DNA of 64,000 nt from Aristolochia californica. Taxonomy: Eukaryota > Streptophyta > Magnoliopsida > Piperales > Aristolochiaceae. The position numbers and the translations under genes were made by a program. Numbering within the stretch: the first letter of the stretch is position 1; each line of letters opens with the position of its first letter. Shown piece by piece: positions 51,463 through 61,968 of the stretch. The stretch is taken from assembly GCA_029961685.1 (NCBI GenBank), contig JARWKL010000002.1, positions 28,550,908 to 28,614,907 on the forward strand, written 5' to 3'. The notes under the pieces were generated by a model that saw only the letters and a list, made by a program, of their open reading frames with translations, was not told the origin of the DNA and searched no databases.

Positions 51463-52142
51463 GTAAAACCTAATATATATAAAACCAAAAGAGTTTACAG
51501 TCCTTAAAAATTAAAGATACCATTTTGGAATTATATCTCTTAGCATTTTTTCATTTCCATTTTGGATGTCCAATTTTTTTTGAAATCCAAACTTAAGTTT
51601 TCTCTCTCCCATTTATCTCGTAAAAAAAAAGATAAGGCAAATAAATCACAAGAAATTGAAAATTTTAGAGTTTATGTAAGAAAAAAATTGAAAACTATAA
51701 TAAATGTAAGTGAAGAAAATTATTTCATGCACTAAAAATGAACATCAAAGTTTTGTTATCCATGTTTGGGAAATTCCACCAGTACAACTCCTAATAGCTT
51801 GTTGGAATTTTATAAGAAAAAGATTTCTAACTGATCTAAACAAGTTTTAAATATGGATATGCATGCATGAAACATGTTGTAGATGCAAATGACCGAATGA
51901 TCCAAACATTTCAAGTAGTAGTAAAAATTAAATTCTCAAGTTAACGTGCGGTGGGATATTTACCAAAGCCAAACAATCCATTTTTTGCCTATTTACAAAA
52001 AGTGGACCTAACAATAATAGATCATCATAAATGTTTTGATTAATTAATGATGTGTAACGGCTATAATTTTTGTTAGAAATGACTTATGGTTTGGGAGTCA
52101 ACACTCAGTTAAAAATGCCTCGCCCTCCCTTTTCATATGATT
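51463..52142 (+). repeat. Representative full-length satellite monomer with its internal landmarks
   Basis: This 680-bp copy shows the standard order of landmarks. The aaaaccta anchor lies at about 51,465. A T-run after ccaa, followed by aaatccaaact, lies near 51,570. The cactaaaaatgaac block is near 51,730 and gggaaattccacc near 51,769. The element tatggatatgcatgc is near 51,853 and aagttaacgtgcggtggg near 51,939. Then come tttttgcctatttac (about 51,981), gtgtaacggctataa (about 52,051), gagtcaacactcag (about 52,096) and finally the C-rich tract gcctcgccctccc (about 52,117). The segment from just after gcctat at about 51,990 to the following anchor region is the part missing from the inverted 458-bp family. 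The monomer includes two overlapping 6-bp palindromes, atgcat and gcatgc. Confidence 0.9.
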
Positions 52143-54419
52143 GCAAAACCTAATTTATAAAAAAATAAAAGAGTTTACAATCCATAAAAATCACAGATAC
52201 TTTTTTGAATTATCTCTCTCAGCTTTTATGCTTTTCTATTTTGGATGTTCAATTTTTTTCAAATCCAAACTTGAGTTTTCACTCTCCCATTTTTCTCTTA
52301 AACAAAAAGATAAGGTAAATAGATCACAACAAAATGAAAATATTAGCGTTTATGTATGCAAAATATTGAAAACTACAATAAATGTAAGTGAAGAAAAATT
52401 TTCCACGCACTAAAAATGAACACCAAAGTTTGGTAATCAATGTTTGGGAAATTCCAATTGTACAACCCCTAATAGCTTGGTGGAATTTTATAAGAAAGAG
52501 ATTTCTAATTAATCCTAACATGTTTTAAATATGGATATGTATGCCTCAAATATGTTGAAGATGCAAATGACCTAATGATCCAAACATTTCAAGTAGGACA
52601 AATTAAATTCTCAAGTCAACGAGAGGTGGGATATTTACAAGAGCCAAACAACCCACTTTTTGCCTATTTTTAAAAAGCAGACCAAAAAATCACAGATCAT
52701 CTCGTAAATGTTTTGATCGATTAATGATATGTAACGGCTATAATTTTTGTTAGAAATGACTTATGGTTTGGGAGTCAACACTCAGTTAAAAATGCCTCGC
52801 CCCTATTTTTCCTATGATATCCAAACCTAATATATAAAAAATTAAAAGAGTTTATGAACCTAAAAATGACAGAAACTCTTTGGAATTATCTCTCTCAGCA
52901 TTTGTGAATTTCTATTATGGATGTTCAATATTTTTTCAAATCCAAACTTGAGTTTTCACTCTCCCATTTTACTTGTAAACAAAAATATAAGGCAAAAATA
53001 TCACAATAAAATGAAAATTTTAGAGTTTATGTATGCAAAAAAATTGAAAACTATAATAAATGTTAGAGGAGAAAATAATTTCATGCACTAAAAATGAACA
53101 CAGAAATTTTGTTATCCATGTTTGGAAAATTCCACTAGTTCAACCCCAAATAGCTTGGTGGATTTTTATAAGAAAGAGATTTCTTATTTATCCTAACATG
53201 TTTTAAATATAGATACGCATGCTTGAAACATGTTGAAGATGCAAAGGATCTAATGATCCTAAAACTTCAAGGAGTCAAAAAAATTAAATTCTCAAGTTAA
53301 CGTGCGGTGGGATATTTACTAGAGCCAAACAACCCACTTTTTGCCTATTTACAAAAAGCGGACCTAACAATCATAGATAATCGTAAATGTTTTGATTGAT
53401 TAATGATGTGTAATGGCTATAAATTTTTTTAGAAATGCTTATGGTGTCGGAGTTCACACTCAGTTAAAAATTTCTTGCCCCTCCTTTTCTAATGATTCCA
53501 AAACCAAATATATAAAAAACTGAAAGAAGTTACAATCCTTAAAAATCACATATACCTATTGGAATTATCTCTCTCAGCATTTGTACATTCTATTTTGGAT
53601 GTTCAATTTTTTTTCAAATGCAAATTTGAGTTTTCAATCTCCCATTTTTCTTGTAAACAAAAAGATAAGGCAAAAGGATCTCAACAAAATGAAAAATTTA
53701 GAGTTTATGTATGCAAAAAATTGAAAACTATAATAAATGTAAGTGAAGAAAATTATTTCACGAAATAAAAATGAACACCAAAGTTTTGTTATCCATGTTT
53801 AGGAAATTCCACCAGTACAACCCCTAATAGATTTGTGAAATTTTATAAGAAAGAGATTTATTATTGATCCTAACATGTTTTAAATATGGATAAGCATGCC
53901 TGAAACCTGTTGAAGATGCAAATGACCTAATGATCCAAAAATTTTGAGTAGAAAAAATTAAATTCTCAAGTTAACGTGCGGTGGGATATTTACAAGAGTC
54001 AAACAAAATCATCGATCATCGTAAATGTTTTGATCGATTAATGATGTGTAACGGCTATACTTTTTGTTAGAAATGACTTATGGGTTGGGAGTCTACACTC
54101 AGTCAAAAATGCCTCGCCCCCTCTTTTTTTTTTATTGCAAAACCTAATATATGTAAAACCAAAAGAGTTTACAATCCTTAAAAATCACAGATACTTCTAG
54201 GAATTAACTCTCTTAGCATTTGTGCATTTCCATTTGGGATGTTCAATTTTTTTGCAAATAAGCACTTGAGTTTTCTCTCCTTTTTTTCTCGTAAACAAAA
54301 AAAAGGCAAATAGATGAAAACAAAATGAAAACTTAAGAGTTTATGTATGCAAAAAATTGAAAACTATAATAAATGTAAGTGAAAAAAATTATTTTGCGCA
54401 CTAAAAATGAACACAAAAG

Positions 54420-54434
54420 TTTTGTTAACGGCTT
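54420..54434 (+). other. Deletion junction giving a 376-bp monomer interval
   Basis: The sequence aacacaaaagttttgtta passes straight into acggctttaatttttg. About 300 bp is missing between the ttgttatccatg and gtgtaacggct landmarks. Both normal flanks contain tgtta/tgtaa. The anchors on either side are at 54,137 and 54,513. Confidence 0.83.
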
Positions 54435-57400
54435 TAATTTTTGTAACAAATGACTCATGGTTTGGGAGTCAACACTTAGGTAAAAATGCCTCGTCCCCCC
54501 TTTTCCTATGTTTACAAAACCTAATATATAAAAAACTAAAAGAGTTTAAAATCTTTAAAAATCACAAATACTTAGCATTTGTGCATTTCCATTTTGGATG
54601 TTTAATTTTTTTTCAAATCTAAATTTGAGTTTTCATTCTCCCATTTTTCTTGTAAACAAAAAGATGGCAAATAGATCAGAACAAAATAAAAATTTTAGAT
54701 TTTATGTATGCAAAAAATTGAAAACAACAATAAATGTAAGTGAAGAAAATTATTTCACGCACTAAAAATCAACACCAATATTTTTTTATCCATGTATGGG
54801 AAATTCCACCAATACAACCCCTAATAGCTTGGTGGAATTTTATAAGAAAGTGATTTCTAAAATATCCTAACTTGTTTTAAATATGGATATGCATGTCTGA
54901 AACACGTTGAAGATGCAAATGACCTAATGATCCAAAAATTTCAAGGAGTTGAAAAAATTAAATTCTCAATTTAACGTGCGGTTGGATATTTACCAGAACC
55001 AAACAACTCACTTTTTGCCTATTTACAAAAAGCGGACCTAACAATCATAGTTCATCGTAAATATTTTAATTGGTTAATGATGTGTAATGGCTATAATTTT
55101 TGTTAGAAATGACTTACGGTTTGTGAGTCAACGCTCAGTTAAAAATGCCTCGCCCCCCCTTTTCTGATGATTGCAAAACCTAATTTATAAAAATTAAAAG
55201 AGTTTACAATCCCTAAAAATCACAGATACTTTCTAGAATTATCTCTCTCAACATTTTTGCATTTCCATTTTGGATGTTCAATTTTATTTCATATCAAAAC
55301 TTGAGTTTTCTCTCTCCCATTTTACTTGTAAACAAAAAGATCAGGCGAATAGATCACAACAAAATGAAAATTTTAGAGTTCAAGTATGCCAAAAAATTGA
55401 AAACAATAATAAATGTAAGTGAAGAAAATAATTTCACGCACTAAAAATGAACATCTAAATTTTGTTTTCCATGTTTAGAACATTCCACTAGTACAACCCC
55501 TACTAGCTTGGTAGACTTTTATAAGAAAGAGTTTCTAATTTATCCTAACATGTATTAAATTTGGATATGCATGCCTGAAACATGTTGAAGATGCAAATGA
55601 TCTATGATCCAAAAATTTGAAGGAGTAGAAAGAAATATATTCATAAGTTAACGTTCGGTGTGTTATTTACTAAAGCCCAACAACCCATTTTTTGCCAATT
55701 TACAACTTGTGGACTTAACAATCATAGATCTTCGTCAATATTTTGATCGATTAATGATGTGTAACGGCTTTAATTTTTGTTAGAAATGACTTTTGGTTTG
55801 GGAGTGAACACTCGGGTAAAAATGCCTCGCCCCCCCTTTTCCTATGTTTACAAAACCCAATATATAAAAAACTAAAAGAGTTTACAATCCTTAAAAATCA
55901 CAGATACTTTTTGGAATTGTCTTTCTCAGCAATTGTGTATTTCCATTTTGGATGTTCAATTTTTTTTCAAATCCAAACTTGAGTTTTCATTCTCCCATTT
56001 TTCTCGTAAAAAAAGATAAGGCAAATAGATCATAACAAAATGATAATTTTAGAGTTTATGTATGAAAAAAAATGAAAACAACAATAAATGTGAGTGAAAA
56101 AATATTATTTCACACACTAATAATGAACACCAATTTTTGTTATCCATGTTTGGGAAATTCCACCAGTACGACCCCTAATAGCTTGCTGGAATTTTAGAAG
56201 AAAATGATTTCTAAAATATCCTAACTTGTTTCAAATATGGATATGCATGTCTGAAACACGTTGAAGATTCAAATGACCTAATGATGCAAAAATTTCAGGG
56301 ACTAGAAAAAATTAAATTCTCAAGTTAACGTGCGGTCGGATATTTACCAGAGCCAAACAACACTCTTTTTGCCTATTTACAAAAAGCGGACCTAACATTA
56401 ATAGATCATCATAAATGTTTTGAATGGTTAATGATGTGTAATGGCTATAATTTTTTATAGCAATGACTTATGGTTTGGGAGTCAACACTCAGTTAAAAAT
56501 TCCTCGCCACCCATTGTCCGATGATTGCAAAATCTAATTTATAAAAAATTAAAGGAGTTTAAAATCCATAAAAATCACAGATACTTTTTAGAATTATCTC
56601 TCTCAACATTTGAACATTTCCATTTTGGATGTTCAATTTTTTTTTAAATCCAAACTTGAGTTTTCTCTCTCCAATTTTACTTGTAAACAAAAAGATAAGG
56701 CAAATAGATCAGAAAAAAAATGAAAATTTTAGAGTACATGTATACAAAAAATTATAAACTATAATAAATGTTAGTGAAAAAAATTATTTCACGCACTAAA
56801 AGTGAACACAAAAGTTTTGTTATCCATGTTTGAGAAATTCCACCAGTACAACCCCTAATAGCGTATGGAATTTTATAAGAAAGAGATTTCTAATTGATCG
56901 TAACTTGTTTTAAATATGGATATGCATGCCTGAAACTTGTTGAAGATGCAAATGTCCTAATGATCCAAAAATTTCATGGAGTAGAAAAAATTAAATTCTC
57001 AAGTTAACATGCGGTGGGATATTTACTAGAGCCAAATAACCAACTTTTTGGCTGTTTACAAAAACCGACCTAACAATCATACATCATCATAAATGTTTTG
57101 ATCAATTAATGACGTGTAATGGGTATAATTTTGGATAGAAATGACTTATGGTTTGGGAGTCAATACTCAGTTAAAAATGCCACCCCCCTTTTTCGATGAT
57201 TGCAAAACCTTATATTTAACAACTATAAGTGTTTACAATCCTTAAATAGCACTAATACTTTTTAGAATTGTCTCTCTCAGAATTTGTGCATTTCCATTTT
57301 GGATGTTCAATTTTTTTTCAAATCCAAACTTGAGTTTTCACTCTCCCATGTTTCTCGTAAACAAAAAGATAAGGCAAATAGATCACAACAAAATGAAAAT

Positions 57401-57567
57401 TTTAGAGTTTATGTATGCAAAAAATTGAAAACTTTTATAAATGTAAGTGAAGAAAATTATTTCACACACTAAAAAAGATCACCAAAGTTTTATTATTCAT
57501 GTTTGGGAAATTTCACCAATACAACCCCAAATAGCTTGGTGGAATTTTCTAAGAAAGAGATTTCTAA

Positions 57568-57592
57568 CTGATCCTAACATATGGTTTGGGAG
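57568..57592 (+). other. Truncation junction aacatatgg, first occurrence
   Basis: The sequence gatcctaacat is joined to atggtttgggagtcaac. The tail of the monomer from ttttaaatatgg to gaaatgactt, roughly 240 bp, is missing. The same join recurs at 61,868-61,880. Confidence 0.85.
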
Positions 57593-58302
57593 TCAACACT
57601 CAATTAAAAATGCTTCACCCCCACCCCCCCATTTCCAATCATTGCAAAACCAAATATACAAAAAACTAAAAGAATTTACAATCCTTAAAAATCATTGATA
57701 CTTTTTGAAATTATCTCTCTCAGAATTTGTGCATTTCCTTTTTGGACATTCGATTTTTTTTCAAATCCAAACTTGAGTTTTCACTTAGCCGTTTTTCTCA
57801 TAAACAAAAGGATAAGGCAAATAGATCACAAGAAAATGAAAATTTATGAGTTTATGTATGCAAAAAATTGAAAACTATAATAAATGTAAGTGAAGAAAAT
57901 TATTTCATGCTCTAAAAATGAACACCAAAGTTTTGTTATCCATGTTTGGGAAGTTCCACCAGTACATCCCCTAATAGCTTGGTGGAATTTTGCAAGAAAG
58001 GGATTTCTAATTGATCATAACATGTTTTAAATATGGATGTGCATGCCAGAAACATGTTGAAGATGCAAATGACCTAATGATCCAAAAATTTCAAGGAGAA
58101 GAAAAAATTAAATTCTCAAGTTAACGTGCGGTGGGATGTTTACCAGAGCCAAACAACCAACTTTTTGCCTATTTTAAAAAAGCGGTCCTTAGAATCATAG
58201 ATCATCGTAAAAGTTTTCATCGATTAATGATGTGTAACGACTATAATTTTTGTTAGAAATGACTTATGTTTTGGAAGTCAACACTCAATTAAAAAGGTCA
58301 CA

Positions 58303-58320
58303 CCCCCCCCCCCCCCCCCC
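58303..58320 (+). repeat. Poly-C tract (18 C)
   Basis: This is a run of 18 C after aggtcaca, then acacccctttt. The duplicate at about 62,260 has no long tract. Confidence 0.95.
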
Positions 58321-59385
58321 ACACCCCTTTTCCGATGATTGCAAAACCTAATTTATAAAAAAACTAAATGAGTTTACAATCCATAAAAATCACATATACT
58401 TTTTTGAATGATCTCTCTCAGCATTTGTGCATTTTCATTTTGGATGTTCAATTTATTTTTTAAATTCAAACTTGTTTTTTCACTCTCCCTTTTTTCTCGT
58501 CAACATAAAGATAAGGCAAATAGATCACAACATAATGAAAATTTCTGAGCTTATCTATGCAAAAAATTGAAAACTATTATAAATGTAAATGAAGAAAATT
58601 ATTTTACGCACTAAAAATGAACACCAAAGTTTTGTTATCCATGTTTGGGAAATTCCATCAGTACAACCCCTAATAGCATGGTGGAATTTTATAAGCAAGA
58701 GATTTCTAATTTATCCTAACATTTTTTAAATACGGATATGCATGACAGAAACATGTTGAAGATGAAAATGATCTAATGATCCAAAAATTTCAAGGAGTCA
58801 AACAAATTAAATTCTCAAGTTAACGTGCGGTGGGATATTTACCAGAGCCAAACAACCTAACTTTTTCCAATTTACACAAAGCGGACCAAACAATCATAGA
58901 TCATCGCAAATGTGTTGATCGATTAATGATGTGTAATGCCTATAATATTTTTTAGAAATGACATATCGTTTGGGAGTCAACACCCAGTTAAAAATGCCTC
59001 GCACCCACTTTTTCGTTGATTGCAAAACTTAATATATAAATAACTAAAATTGTTTACGATCCTTAAAAATCACTGATAATTATTATAATTGTCTCTCTCA
59101 TAATTTTTGCATTTCCATTTTGTATGTTCAATTTTTTTTCAAATCCAAACTTGTGTTTTCCCTCAGCCATTTTTCTCGTAAACAAAAAGATCAGGCAAAT
59201 AGATCACAAGAAAAGAAAATTTTAGAGTTTATGTATGCAAAAAATTGAAAACTATAATAAACGTAAGAGAAGAAAATTATTTCATGCACTAAAAATGAAC
59301 ACCAAAGTTTTGTTATCCACGTTTGGGAAATTCCACCAGTACAATCACTAAGAGCGTGTGGAATTTTATAAGAAAGAAATTTCTA

Positions 59386-59402
59386 ATTGATCCTACATGC
59401 CT
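59386..59402 (+). other. Short deletion between acatg repeats
   Basis: The sequence attgatcctacatgcctgaaac replaces the usual longer form in which aacatgttttaaatatgg precedes gcatgcctg. The piece between two atg-containing strings is lost. Confidence 0.75.
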
Positions 59403-59697
59403 GAAACATGTTGAAGATCCAAATGACCTAATGATCCAAAAAATTCAAGGAGTAGAAAAAATTAAATTCTCCAGTTATCGTGTGGTGGGGTTACTAGAGC
59501 CAAACAAGCCTTTTTTTGCCTATTTAAAAAAAGTGGATCTGACAATCATAGATCATTGTAAAAGTTTTGATCAATTAATGATGTGTAATGGCTATAATTT
59601 TTTTAAGAAATGACTTATGGTTTGGGAGTCAATACTCAGTTAAAATTGCCCCACCCCCCCTTTTCAGATGATTGTAAAACCTCTTTATAAAAAACTA

Positions 59698-59716
59698 AAA
59701 GAGTTTACAAAAAATT
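59698..59716 (+). other. Truncation junction in a monomer
   Basis: The sequence aaaagagtttaca is joined to aaaaattgaaaactata. About 190-230 bp is lost, including the T-run and the cactctcccatttttctc landmark. The anchors at 59,674 and 60,165 are 491 bp apart. Confidence 0.8.
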
Positions 59717-60812
59717 GAAAACTATAATAAATGTAAGTGAAGAAAATTATTTTACGCACTAAAAATGAACACCAAAGTTTTGTTATCCATGTTTGAGAAT
59801 TTACACTAGTACAACCCCTAACAGCTTGGTGGAATTTTATAATAAAGAGATTTCTAATTGATCCAAACATGTTTTAAATAAGGATCTGAATGCCTGAAAC
59901 ATGTTGAAGATGCAAATGATCTAAAGATCCAAAAATTTTGAGTAGAAAAAAAAAACTTCTCAAGTTAACGTGTGGTGAGATATACCAGAGCCAAACAACC
60001 CACTTTTTGCCTATTTACAAACAGCGGACCTAACAATCATAGATCATCGTAAACGTTTTGATCAATTATTGATGTGTAATGGCTATAATTTTAGTTAAAA
60101 ATAACTTATGGTTTGGGAGTCAACACTCAGTTAAAAATACCTTGCCGGCCCTTTTCCGATGATTGCATATCCTAATTTATAAAAAAACTAAAAGAGTTTA
60201 AAATCCATAAAAACCCTAGACACTTTTTGGAATTATCTCTCTCAGCATTTGTGCATTTACATTTTGGATGTTCAATTTTTTTTCAAATCCAAACTTGAGT
60301 TTTCACTCTAATTTTTCTCGTAAACAAAAAGATAAGGCAAATAGATGACAAGAAAATGAAAATTTCGGAGCTTATGTTTGCAAAAAAATGAAAACTATAA
60401 TAAATGTAAGTAAAGAAAATTATTTAACCTACTAAAAATTAATACCAAAGTTTTGTTATCCATGTTTGGGAAATTCCACCAGTACAACCCTTACTAGCTT
60501 GGTGGAATTTCATACGAAAGAGATTTCTAATTGATACTAACATGTTTTAAATATGGGTATGCATGCCTGAAACATTTTGAAGTTGCAAATGACCTATTGA
60601 TCCAAAAATTTCAAGGAGTAGAAAAAATTAAATTCTCAAGTTAACGTGTGGTGGGATATTTACTAGAGCTGAACAATCCACTTTTTGCCTATTTAAAAAA
60701 AGCAGACCTAACATTCATAGATCATCGTAAATGTTTTGATCAATTAAAACTGTGTAACGGCTATAATTTTTGTTAGAAATGACTTATGGTTTGGGAGTCA
60801 ACACTCAGTTAA

Positions 60813-60829
60813 CCCCCCCCCCCCCCCCC
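60813..60829 (+). repeat. Poly-C tract (17 C)
   Basis: This is a run of 17 C that follows cagttaa directly. The usual aaatgcctcg spacer is missing, so the tract has replaced or deleted it. Confidence 0.93.
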
Positions 60830-61861
60830 TCCTTTTCATATGATAGCAAAATCTAATTTATAAAAAACTAAAAGACTTTACAATCCATAAAAATCATAGA
60901 TACTTTTTGGAATGATCTCTCTCAACATTTGTGCACTTCCATTTTGGATGTTCACTTTTTTTTTCAAATCCAAACATGAGTTTTCACTCTCCTATTTTTC
61001 TCATAAGCAAAAAGATAAGGCTAATAGATCACAACAAAAAGAAAATTTTAGAGTACATGTATGCAAAAAATTTAAAACTATAATAAATGTAACTGAAGAA
61101 AATTATTTCACACACTAAAAATTAACATCACAGTTTTGTTATCCATTTTTGGGAAATTCCACTTGTACAACCCCTAATAGCTTTGTGGAATTTTATAGGA
61201 AAGAGAGTTCTAATTGATCCTAACATTTTTTAAATATGGATATGCATGTCTGAAGCATGTTGAAGATGAAAATGATGTAATGATCCAAAAATTTTAAGGA
61301 GTCAGAAAAATTAAATTCTCAAGTTAAAGTGCGGTGGAATATTTACTAGAGCCAAACAACCCACTTTTAGCTTATTTACAAATAGCGGACCTAAAAATCA
61401 TAGATCACTATAAATGTTTTGATCGATTAATGATATGGAATGGCATTAATTTTTCTTAGAAATGACTTATGGTTTGGGAGTCAACACTGTTAAAAATACC
61501 TCGCCCCCCTTTTTCGATGATCGCAAAACCTAATATATAAATAACTAAAATTGTTTACGTTCCTTAAAAATCACAGATAATCGTTGGAATTATCTCTCTT
61601 AGAATTTTTACATTTCCATTTTTTCAAATCCAAACTTGAGTTTTCAATCTGCCATTTTTCACGTAAACAAAAAGATCACAATAAAATGAACATTTTAGAG
61701 TTTATGTATGCAAAAAATTGAAAACTATTATAAATGTAAGTAAAGAAAATTATTTCACACACTAAAAAAGAACACCTAAGTTTTATTATTCATGTTTGGG
61801 AAACTCCACCAATACAACCCCTAATAGCTTGGTGGAATTTTGTAAGGAAGAGATTTCTAAT

Positions 61862-61884
61862 GGATCCTAACATATGGTTTGAGA
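61862..61884 (+). other. Truncation junction aacatatgg, second occurrence
   Basis: This is the same breakpoint as at 57,568-57,592 (gatcctaacat to atggtttg), with flanks sharing other private variants. A single deletion that was later duplicated is more likely than two identical deletions. Confidence 0.83.
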
Positions 61885-61949
61885 GTCAACACTTAGTTTA
61901 AAATGCCTCGCCCCCCCTTTTCCGATAATTGCAAAATCAAATATACAAA

Positions 61950-61968
61950 AAACTGAAAGAGATTTCTA
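61950..61968 (+). other. Second truncation junction in the same region
   Basis: The sequence aaaaaactgaaagag runs directly into atttctaattggtcataac, removing the first half of the monomer. The string gaaagag occurs at both parental sites. Because of this and the cut at 61,870, three consecutive anchors lie only 408 and 351 bp apart. Confidence 0.82.

Larger units (their letters stand above)
50891..57201 (+). repeat. Forward array block after the duplication, with a 1.35-kb dimer
   Basis: Anchors fall at about 51,463, 52,143, 52,819, 53,498, 54,137, 54,513, 55,173, 55,850 and 56,527. The monomers at 52,819 and 53,498 are the same subfamily pair as 22,027/22,703, 33,667/34,328 and 48,765/49,442: gatatc before the anchor, then ttgcccctcc. 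From 54,513 the array alternates two types. One has cctatgtttac before the anchor (54,513 and 55,850). The other has an acttgtaaac element after the tctctctcc box (55,173 and 56,527). The result is a dimer of 1337-1354 bp that also resembles 19,278-20,656. No gene is seen. Confidence 0.82.

Noticed and set aside
57284..57472. Recurrent plus-strand open frame of about 62 codons starting MCISILDVQFFFKSK (also at 7490, 8802, 24,164, 35,079 and 35,743)
   Set aside because: It lies over the T-run and A-rich part of the monomer, overlaps the minus-strand frame, and is lysine/phenylalanine-rich as expected from AT-rich DNA. It varies in length by indels and is not a conserved protein.
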